Assembly (NCBI GenBank): GCA_019359445.1
Contig: JAHHHJ010000012.1
Coordinates: 1-64,000 of the forward strand
From: Kastovskya adunca ATA6-11-RM4
Lineage (GTDB): Bacteria; Cyanobacteriota; Cyanobacteriia; Cyanobacteriales; Coleofasciculaceae
Direction: 5' to 3'
Length of the DNA stretch: 64,000 nucleotides
Part shown: piece by piece, positions 54,701 through 62,100 of the stretch
Numbering within the stretch: the stretch's first letter is position 1
Layout: each line of letters starts with the position of its first letter
Program-made: the position numbers and the translations under genes
Notes under the pieces: model-generated
Told to the model about the DNA's origin: nothing
What the model saw: only the letters and a program-made list of their open reading frames with translations
Database searches by the model: none

Positions 54701-57700
54701 CGGCGAGTTCGGCAATGGTTTGATGTTCAAACAGTTGCTTGGGGGTCAGTTGCAGACCAGCCTGGTTAGCTTTGGCGATAATCTGCATACTGAGGATAGA
54801 ATCCCCGCCTAACTCAAAGAAGTTATCGTAGATTCCGACGTTTTCAAGTCTGAGAATCTGAGTCCAAATCTCCGCTAATAGTTTCTCCGCAGTCGAGCGA
54901 GGTGCGACAAAGGTTTCTTCTAAATTAGACCTGCTCGTGTCTGGTGCTGGCAAGGCTTGGCGGTCTACTTTCCCGTTGGGCGTTAGGGGTAAAGTTTTGA
55001 GCCGCACGAACGCTGACGGAACCATGTATTCAGGCAGCTTCTCCTGTAGGAAGTCGCGCAGGTCGCTCGTTGTGGGGGTAAATTGTTTTTCAGGCACAAC
55101 ATAAGCTACCAAACGTTTATTGCCTGATTGCTCCTCCCGAACAACCACAACCGTTTCTCGAACAGCAGGGTGTTGTCTTAGGGCGGCTTCAATCTCACCT
55201 AGCTCGATGCGGAAGCCGTGAATTTTGACTTGGTGGTCAATTCGCCCCAGAAACTCGATGTTTCCGTCCGGTAAGTAGCGGGCTAAGTCTCCGGTTTTGT
55301 AAAGCCGCTCTCCAGGAAGAAAAGGATTAGTAATGAATTTTTCGGCAGTTAGTTCAGGTCGATTTAGATAGCCCCTAGCAACTCCAGCACCGCCAATGTA
55401 TAGCTCTCCAGACACGCCTATGGGTACGGGTTGCAGATCAGCGTCCAGCAGATAGATTTGGGTGTTGGCAATGGGGCGACCAATCGGAACGGTGCTGCTT
55501 TGACCTAACCCCCCCAACCCCCCTTCCCTGCAAGGGAAGGGGGGAGCTTTCCTCCCCTCTCCTTGCAGGAGAGGGGCTGGGGGAGAGGTTAACCGAACAG
55601 TATTGGGAACAGTGGAAGCGAATTTGGCAACGGATTTTGTAGCGGATGTAGCGGATGGATGGTTAGTTATTGCATAAGTTAATACGCCTACGGTGGCTTC
55701 GGTTGGCCCGTAGTGGTTGAAAATCAGACACTGTGGGGTTAATTGTCGAATTTGCTCAATCAGCGCCCAACTACAAGCCTCACCACCAAGAATTAGTCGT
55801 TGTCGAGGCAAGATTCGTTCGGGGCGAGATGATGTTAGTAAAGCCGTCAGGTGAGACGGCACGATCTTGAGACAATCGATCGCATGGTGTTGAAAATAGT
55901 CGGCTAGTGCTTCTGGGTTGGATGCACGCTCCGAGGACACTACATGGAGACATGCGCCACTACATAGAGCAGGGAAAATAGTTGTGTTGCCTAAGTCGGC
56001 GGCAAAGGTGGAAACGATCGCAAAACTGTTACAGGTGGAAAGGTTTAGTTGTTGTGCGATCGCATTTACATAATTCAGCAATTGCCGATGCTCGACAGCG
56101 ACGCCTTTGGGTTTTCCTGTAGAGCCAGAGGTGAACAGAACGTAGACTAAATTCTCTGCTTTAACATCGCTGCTGGGATTTTCCTGGCTCTGTTGAGCAA
56201 TAACCTCCCAATCGGTGTCTAAACATACCACCTGTTCTGTGCGATCGCGAAGCTTTTCGGCTAACTGTTGTTGAGTCAACAGCACCGATACTCCGGCATC
56301 CTGTAACCTGAACGCTAGACTCTCCTGGGGTATGGCAGGATCTAGGGGAACGTAGGCTCCGCCAGCTTTGAGGATACCGAGGAGTCCGACAATTAAGTCA
56401 AGCGATCGCTCTAGGAGCAGTCCCACTACATCTGGTTTAACTCCCAGTCGCTGGAGGTGATGAGCCACTTGATTCGAGCGCCTGTTGAGTTCAGCATAGG
56501 TTAGCTGCTGGTCTTCAAAGACAACAGCAATGTGGTCTGGTGTGCGTTCTGCTTGTTCCTCGAACAGTTGGTGAATGCACCGATCTAGCGGATAATCGGT
56601 GTGCGTCTGGTTGAATTCGACTAATAGTTGTTGGCGATCGCTAGGCTTGAGAATTTCTAGTTTCCCAATTTCCACTTCGGGATGGTTGAGCGCACTTTCT
56701 AGCAACGTCTGAAACTGACTTGCCAATCGCTCAATAACTTCTACATCAAATAAAGCCGAATCGTAGTGAAATTCTGCGGTTAGAGAATCGTTTTGGCGAA
56801 GACAAGAAAGTTTAACCTTGAATCGGTCAAAACACACATACTGCTTATAAATTGAAAATGATAGTTCATTATTGCTATAAATGTCAGGCTGTTCTAAAAA
56901 CTCAAAACTAAATGGTAAGAATGCTGGCTCTTGGTTATTCTCAGTTAAATTGAGGACTTTACCCCAATCAAAGTACTCTTGCCACTTGTAACACTCACCA
57001 ACTGATTCATCAGCTTGCTTAAGAATTTCACTGAACTTTAATCTTCTATCTAAATGAGCAGTTAGCGGTAAATATTTAGCAATCAAACCGATCGCCTGCT
57101 CTAACTCCTCATATTTTCTTCCATTAAAAGCCTTGCCTACAATAATCTTTTTCTGCTGGGTAAGACGCCACAGCAAGATCTGCCAGCAAGCCAATAAGAA
57201 TATAGAGACTGAACTATTGTATTTCTTAGTCAGTCCTTCTAGTTTTGATACTAAATCTTGATTAACTCTAAAACTGAGAGACTCAGGCTGAAATGCTACT
57301 TCATCACATTTGTTTTCAAAAGGTAGCCTTAAACCAAAGGTAGCATCAAGGTTCTGTCTTTGCCAAAACTCTACTCCTGATTTGGTGTCTTCTGATTCTA
57401 AGATTTCATTCTGCCATTCAGCAATATCAACATACTGCGTAGGTTCATCTGATAATCCCTCATCCCCAGGATTGACAGCATAGGAATTGATAACTTCATT
57501 GACCAAATTCAAAAAAGTGACTGTATCGGCACAAAGAGCAGGTAAGCTAATAATTAAATAATGCTTTTGAGGCGATAAAATAACTAGCGATACATCCAAA
57601 GATATCCCATCTTCAAGAGCCAAAGGTAGTCTAAGTACTTCATTAAAGAGTGCTTCACTTTTAACTGCTTGTTCTTGAGTATCTAAATTCCTTAAGTCAT

Positions 57701-57965
57701 GATCATGAATTAGCAAGGTACTGCTGTCACTGATCACCTGAAGGGGAATGGTCATTCCTGGCAAGCAGCGGAAGGTTGTACGGAGAATCTCATGTCGATT
57801 GACAACGTTCTGTAAGGCTATCTCTAATCGTTTTATATCAAGATTTCCCTCAATGAGAATAGCGCCCTGAGTTCGATAAGGCTGTGATGAATCAAATTGT
57901 TGTAATGACCACAGACGCTTTTGTTGAGGGGAGAGTCGATATCCCTCAATAACTTCGTTTTGCAT
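51705..57965 (-). CDS. NRPS module C*-A(Asp)-T-E-reductase
   Basis: The 2086 residues read in order: a C-superfamily domain (about 8-440) in which HHxxxDG is replaced by PALCADT (142-148); A (about 455-970); T with LGGDSI near 1054; E (about 1100-1590; HHLAVDG, EGHGRE, NYLGQ); and thioester reductase (about 1700-2086; LLTGATGFVG, GYGQTKW). The A-domain pocket read by alignment to GrsA is D-L-T-K-I-G-H-V-G-K, close to the aspartate code. Release should be reductive. Repeats at 52995-53148, 53665-53693, 54273-54427 and 55502-55592 are inserted in frame. AGAGGT lies seven bases before the ATG. Confidence 0.9.
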   Translation of the reverse strand: MQNEVIEGYRLSPQQKRLWSLQQFDSSQPYRTQGAILIEGNLDIKRLEIALQNVVNRHEILRTTFRCLPGMTIPLQVISDSSTLLIHDHDLRNLDTQEQAVKSEALFNEVLRLPLALEDGISLDVSLVILSPQKHYLIISLPALCADTVTFLNLVNEVINSYAVNPGDEGLSDEPTQYVDIAEWQNEILESEDTKSGVEFWQRQNLDATFGLRLPFENKCDEVAFQPESLSFRVNQDLVSKLEGLTKKYNSSVSIFLLACWQILLWRLTQQKKIIVGKAFNGRKYEELEQAIGLIAKYLPLTAHLDRRLKFSEILKQADESVGECYKWQEYFDWGKVLNLTENNQEPAFLPFSFEFLEQPDIYSNNELSFSIYKQYVCFDRFKVKLSCLRQNDSLTAEFHYDSALFDVEVIERLASQFQTLLESALNHPEVEIGKLEILKPSDRQQLLVEFNQTHTDYPLDRCIHQLFEEQAERTPDHIAVVFEDQQLTYAELNRRSNQVAHHLQRLGVKPDVVGLLLERSLDLIVGLLGILKAGGAYVPLDPAIPQESLAFRLQDAGVSVLLTQQQLAEKLRDRTEQVVCLDTDWEVIAQQSQENPSSDVKAENLVYVLFTSGSTGKPKGVAVEHRQLLNYVNAIAQQLNLSTCNSFAIVSTFAADLGNTTIFPALCSGACLHVVSSERASNPEALADYFQHHAIDCLKIVPSHLTALLTSSRPERILPRQRLILGGEACSWALIEQIRQLTPQCLIFNHYGPTEATVGVLTYAITNHPSATSATKSVAKFASTVPNTVRLTSPPAPLLQGEGRKAPPFPCREGGLGGLGQSSTVPIGRPIANTQIYLLDADLQPVPIGVSGELYIGGAGVARGYLNRPELTAEKFITNPFLPGERLYKTGDLARYLPDGNIEFLGRIDHQVKIHGFRIELGEIEAALRQHPAVRETVVVVREEQSGNKRLVAYVVPEKQFTPTTSDLRDFLQEKLPEYMVPSAFVRLKTLPLTPNGKVDRQALPAPDTSRSNLEETFVAPRSTAEKLLAEIWTQILRLENVGIYDNFFELGGDSILSMQIIAKANQAGLQLTPKQLFEHQTIAELAAVAGTNRTIQAEQGIVTGSVPLTPIQHWFFEQNLPDSHHWNQAILLEVRQAIAPALLEQAVQKLLEHHDALRLCFVRQEGNWQQVNATACFQNSDPPQPPLVRGENSVKVPSDIKGEASSGFPLLKGDGRGISEGDLGGSPGLEILPSPDAIVPFTHIDLSTVSETEQESAISDAATKLQTSLNLSSGSLVRVAWFDLGASKPSRLLIIIHHLAVDGVSWRILLEDLQTIYQQLSQGETIQLPPKTTSFKHWAERLQEYAQSAALQQELDYWLAKYRQQIVRLPVDFPGGSNTVAEAATVSVALSREETQALLQVVPAAYQTQINEVLLAALIQAFVETFRWNVSTSERSLLIDLEGHGREAIFDDVDLSRTVGWFTTIFPVLLNIEEASSLGDALKVVKEQLQCIPNRGIGYGVLRYLSKSLQPHPKAEIRFNYLGQTDQVFQESSLFKPAQESCGVRRSLRGNRSYLLDINGIVADGQLQLDWTYSKAVHRQATIERLAESFIKALRELINCCESLNSDPPQPPLTRGENSVEVPCDIKGEASSGFPLLKGDGRGISEGDLGGSPGLKVLPKYAPSNVPEASTPTKQSTLATLNAEAVLDPSIRLNTSYEPTTDLAHILLTGATGFVGAFLLSELLQQTTADIYCLVRSPNAELGKKRLQSHLESYLLWDESLSHRIIPVVGDLSEPLLGLSEKQFQVMAGKLDAIYHNAASINLVHPYSKLKAANVLGTQEVLRLASYVKVKPVHYISTLSVLTSASLAEVKEVQALHRFNHSQVPSGGYGQTKWVAEQLIATASDRGLPVSIYRLGRVSGHSQTGVCNTNDRLYRMLKGFIQLGFAPDVDTIVDMTPVDYISKAIAHLSQQEQSLGKIFHLANPHPIRSFELFNWIGEFGYPVELMSYNQWQVEFLDAAERFSDNPLYPLIPFFAGMGSDRTSDPDSLEATANSAALKFNCHHTTTGLTNTSITCPPANAKLLQTYFSYLIQSGFLHTPHLQPS
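52995..53148 (-). repeat. In-frame dispersed repeat, copy A (NRPS linker E to reductase)
   Basis: About 154 bp with the GGAGATCCCCCTAAAT start, an internal CCCCCTTCAAAAGGGGG hairpin and a CCCCCCTT/AAGGGGGG hairpin at the end. On the minus strand it encodes SDPPQPPLTRGENSVEV and then GFPLLKGDGRG and SEGDLGGSPGL. It is almost identical to copy B. Confidence 0.88.
53665..53693. repeat. REP palindrome inside the NRPS epimerization domain
   Basis: GTAGAGACGTTCC (53665-53677) and GGAACGTCTCTAC (53681-53693) are perfect 13-base arms around ACC. The same arm flanks the REP-associated transposase at 30220. In the protein it encodes VETFRWNVST, an extra stretch between LIQAF and the LLIDLEGHG core block, so it lies in a loop of the E domain. 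Confidence 0.92.
54273..54427 (-). repeat. In-frame dispersed repeat, copy B (inside the E domain)
   Basis: Same length and structure as copy A (52995-53148) with only a few substitutions, for example CTAAATCT for CTAAATCC and CTTACTAAGG for CTTGTTAAGG. It encodes SDPPQPPLVRGENSVKV and then KGDGRGISEGDLGGSPGL, between residues about 1180 and 1235, inside the N-terminal half of the epimerization domain. Confidence 0.88.
55502..55592 (-). repeat. In-frame dispersed repeat, copy C (inside the A domain)
   Basis: Two stacked hairpins (CCCTTCCCTGCAAGGGAAGGG and CCTCTCCTTGCAGGAGAGG) form a different repeat type, encoding SPPAPLLQGEGRKAPPFPCR then EGGLGGLG. It sits in the A domain after the A5 block (YGPTEATVG), in a loop where other A domains have only a few residues. 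Confidence 0.85.
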
Positions 57966-58072
57966 TTTGATACCTCTTCTAATATTTGGATCTAATCGTT
58001 GCCAATCTGTTTCACATTTAATTTGCTACAGGAAACAGTCGAAAGTATTAATTATCACTAGTAAATTGTTGG

Positions 58073-59113
58073 CTACTGGCTAAATGGTTCTGCCATACCT
58101 GCTAAAACTTTTCGGGAACCTGCAAATGGATTCCGCCCATGACAAGCCAACATATTATCTAGGAACAATATATCTCCTGCTTGCCAGGAAAAAGTAATGG
58201 CTTCCTGTTGATAAATTTTACGGATTTCGTCTAATACTGAGGTTTCAATTGGCGAACCGTCACCATAATAAGCATTACGTGGTAATTCTTCCTCTTTGAA
58301 TCCCGCTAACAAACCTTCTCGCACGCTTGGGTTAAGGTTCGATACATGAAATAGGTGAGCTTGATTGAACCAAACCATCTCGCCTGTTTGAGGATGTTTG
58401 GCAACAGCCTGACAGACTTGGTGAGTTTTTAAGCCGTCTTGTCCGTACCAGTCAAATTCAATATTTTGGTTGTGGCAATACTCTTCTACTTGCAGCTTTT
58501 CGGTAGTCTGGAAAACATTTTGCCAAGGCAAATCTAATCCATTTCCGTAATTTCGCACATACATCACCTGTTTTTGAATGAATTTTTCTCGGATGATGGG
58601 ATCGATGCCTTGAAAAACTTTTCGACTATCAGCAATTGGGGTTTCTCCTCCTTGTTCGGCAGGTTGCACGCAATGAAAGCCAATTTTCATTGGCCACTGG
58701 CGGGAGTAAGCCATTTCGTTATGTAGGGGGATTGATTGTTCCGCCGGATATTCTGTTGAAGTATAGATGTTGCCACTAACATGGCTGCGTGGTGTTGAGC
58801 GATAAGAATATTCCAGTAATTCTCCAGAAACAGCCTTAATGAAATTCTCGAAATCAGCAACCCCATGTATCGGAAAATCCCGAAACAGAATACCACCATG
58901 CTTGAGTAAATTGTTTTCGATAAATTGTCGATTATTAGCAGCCCAAGTAGCAAGATTTAGATCTTTTACTGAAGGTTGAACTACTACAGGCAATAGTTTT
59001 CTATGGTCTAGATATTCTGTTTTTACTAATTCTTCTTGAGAAACTTTGACGGCTTGTCGCTTAAAATTTCCCAGTTTTTTGATACTAGGATTGCTAGTTT
59101 TTGTATCTTTCAT
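58073..59113 (-). CDS. SyrP-like TauD-family Fe(II)/2-oxoglutarate dioxygenase
   Basis: The protein of about 346 residues is a SyrP-type hydroxylase: KHGGILFRDFPI, the iron facial triad in LHNEMAYSR (His, Glu) and the distal His in LACHGRNPF, with the 2-oxoglutarate-binding Arg in AGSRKVL. SyrP and relatives hydroxylate the beta carbon of aspartate while it is bound to an NRPS carrier domain. It lies between two NRPS genes on the same strand, next to a predicted Asp module. The frame is open to an ATG at 59167, but the extra 18 codons lie in a palindromic repeat; homology starts after the ATG at 59113. Confidence 0.88.
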   Translation of the reverse strand: MKDTKTSNPSIKKLGNFKRQAVKVSQEELVKTEYLDHRKLLPVVVQPSVKDLNLATWAANNRQFIENNLLKHGGILFRDFPIHGVADFENFIKAVSGELLEYSYRSTPRSHVSGNIYTSTEYPAEQSIPLHNEMAYSRQWPMKIGFHCVQPAEQGGETPIADSRKVFQGIDPIIREKFIQKQVMYVRNYGNGLDLPWQNVFQTTEKLQVEEYCHNQNIEFDWYGQDGLKTHQVCQAVAKHPQTGEMVWFNQAHLFHVSNLNPSVREGLLAGFKEEELPRNAYYGDGSPIETSVLDEIRKIYQQEAITFSWQAGDILFLDNMLACHGRNPFAGSRKVLAGMAEPFSQ

Positions 59114-59142
59114 GGTAGTTAGATGATTGAAATGAACAGGAG

Positions 59143-59187
59143 TTACGCAGAGTCTTTTTGTAGGCATGTTAGCGGAGCGCTGCGTAA
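59143..59187. repeat. Palindromic repeat between NRPS and dioxygenase genes
   Basis: TTACGCAG (59143-59150) and CTGCGTAA (59180-59187) are inverted around a 29-base centre. It fills most of the short spacer between the two genes and explains a spurious N-terminal extension of the dioxygenase frame. Confidence 0.6.
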
Positions 59188-59199
59188 TTTTTGATGAAC

Positions 59200-62100
59200 T
59201 TAGACGTTACTGATAGACTTCCGCTTAGTCATTTTGAACTTCTGCCGACTAGCCTTTTCAAGCTCTTTTTCTTGTACGAGCTGTTGTTGTTTATCGGCGT
59301 TAGCAATGACTTCTGCGAGAGTACTTATCTTGGTATCGGGCTGTGTAGTAATCTGTCTCAGAAGTATTTCAAAATGTTCTGCGATTCGAGCGATGGTTTC
59401 TGGGTTAAATAAGTCTACTCTGTAGCCAAATGAAGCCTTAAGACCTGCTGCGCTTTCCTCTAGCTCAAGCCTCAAATCGTGCTTTGCTCTGTTGCTATCG
59501 ATATTTAATGCCGCGATCTTTAAATCTGGGAGATCTAAGGATGGCGTGGGAGTATTTTGGAGGACAAACCATACTTGGAATAGTGAGTTGTAGCTCGGAT
59601 TCCGTTCAGGCTGTAATTCTTCTACTAGTTTCTCAAAGGGTAAGTCTTGGTGAGTGTACGCTTCCAAAGTGCGATCGCGCACTCGACCTAGTAATTCCCG
59701 GAAGCTCGGATCATTAGACAAATCAGTACGCAGAACTAGAGTGTTGGCAAAAAATCCGATTAATCCCTCAAGTTCTGAGCGAGTGCGGTTGGCAATGGGG
59801 GAGCCTACTAGGATGTCGTCTTGTCCACTCCAGCAGTACAGCAACGTCTTGAATGCGGCTAACAGAGTCATGAACAACGTTACCCCTTCGCGATCGCTGA
59901 GGGTTTTGATGTCCTCGGTTAAGGGCTTTGGTAAGATAAGCGATCGCGTTGCACCCTGAAATGTTCTAACTGTCGGGCGCGGTCGATCTGTCGGTAATTT
60001 TAGTAAGGGAGGAGCGCCCTCTAGTTGCTGTTTCCAGTAGGTTAGCTGGGTTTTTAGCCTCTCCCCCTGCAACCACTGTTTCTGCCAGACAGCAAAGTCC
60101 GCATATTGGATAGGTAGTTCAGTTAGTGGCAGAGATTGCTTAGCAGAGAACGCTTGATAGAATTCTCCTAACTCTCGGATGAGTACTCCTACAGACCAGG
60201 CATCAGAGACGATATGGTGCATGGTTAGCAGTAACACGTACTCATTTTCGTCCAGTTGCAGCAACACTAATCGTAGCAACGAACCTTTGGCTAGATCGAA
60301 AGGTCGATTCGCTTCTGCTTGAGCCAAATTTTGAACTTCAGCTTCCCGTTCTGTCGGAGGGAGCGAATATCCTCCGGACACGCTTCGCGATCGCAAATCG
60401 ATGACGGGTAAGGTCAAGCTTAAGGCGGGTTCAACGACCTGAAACGGTTGTCCATCGACGGCGATCAACCGAGTTCGCAACACTTCATGACGCCTAACAA
60501 TCTCATTGAAACTTTGTTCCAGTGCGGTGACGTTGAGTAGACCTGTTAGGCTGACAGCGGCGTGAACGTTATATAAAGAGCTGTTAGGCTGCAATTGGTT
60601 GAGCAGCCACAGCCGTTGCTGGGCGAAGGATAGGGGTAAGTTTTTGTCCCGTGAAGCTGGCTCAAGAGGCGGAACGGCTAGTCCTGACCCAGCCTTTGTC
60701 GCGGTTTCAATCTGCTCTGCTAACCCAGCAATAGTGGGTGACTCAAACAAACAGCGCAGGGGTAGCTCTATCTGGAAGGTTTTGTACAAGCGGGACATCA
60801 CTTGAGTAGCCAGTAACGAGTGTCCGCCTAAATGGAAAAAGTTGTCGTGGATGCCAACCTGCTCAAGATTCAGGACTTGAGACCAGATTCCAGCCAATAA
60901 CTCCTCTACAGGCGTGCGAGGTGCAACAAAAGCTTCGTCCAATTCCGGTCTGAGTGTGTCGGGTGCGGGTAGCGATCGACGGTCTACTTTACCGTTAGGC
61001 GTCAACGGAAGCGCCTCCAGCATCACAAAAGCCGACGGCACCATATACTCCGGCATTTGCCCTTTTAGGTAATTTCGCAGTTCGCTACTCGTGGGGGCTT
61101 GCTGGGAGTTGGGGACAATATAAGCAACCAACTGCTTGTCACCGGGTCGATCCTCCCGAACTAAAACCACCGTTTCCCGGATACCAGAGTATTGACCCAA
61201 GACTGCTTCAATTTCCCCTAGCTCGATGCGAAAGCCGCGAATCTTCACCTGATCGTCAATTCGCCCTAGATACTCAAGCTCTCCATTGGGAAGATAACGT
61301 GCCAAGTCGCCTGTTTTGTAGAGGCGTTGGGGATTTAAGGATGAATCTTCTTTGCCTCCACTGCTCGCCTGCTCCGCTGCTCGCCTGCTCCTTTGGAAGG
61401 GGTTGGGAATAAACTTTTCGGCGGTTAGTTCAGGTCGGTTAAGATATCCCCTGGCAACGCCAATACCACCAATGTAAAGTTCCCCCGGTACTCCAATAGG
61501 GGTAGGTTGCAGGTAAGGGTCTAGCACGTAAACTTGAACATTAGGAATAGCACACCCAATCGGTACTTCTCGTAATCTGGCATCAACTTCCGCCATCTTC
61601 GACAGATGGCTGATTGTTGTCCCGATAGTCGCTTCTGTCGGACCGTAAGAATTCACGAGTTGCACTCTTTTGCCCACATGCTTCTGCCACATTACCAGCC
61701 GCTCCGGAAGTGCTCGTTCTCCGCCAATAATTACCAAGCGCAGTGGAGCGGGTAGCTGCAACCGTTTCTCAGATAATTCGACAGTGAGTTGATGCCAGAA
61801 AGCTGTCGGCAAATCCAATACAGTTATCGATCGCTCGTGGCATTGTTGTAAGAATGCTGGCACTGAATTCAACATGGAATCAGTACGCAGCACCAACGTC
61901 GCACCTTGCGTTAAGCAGGAAAATATCTCTTCGGCTGCGACATCAAAACTAATCGATGCAAATTGCAAGATGCGATCGCTAGATGAAATTGCATATTCAA
62001 TACTTGCGGTCTCGGTGTAGTTCACTAAAGACTGATGTTGAATCATCACTCCCTTTGGCTGTCCTGTCGATCCTGACGTATAGATCCCATAAACCAGATT

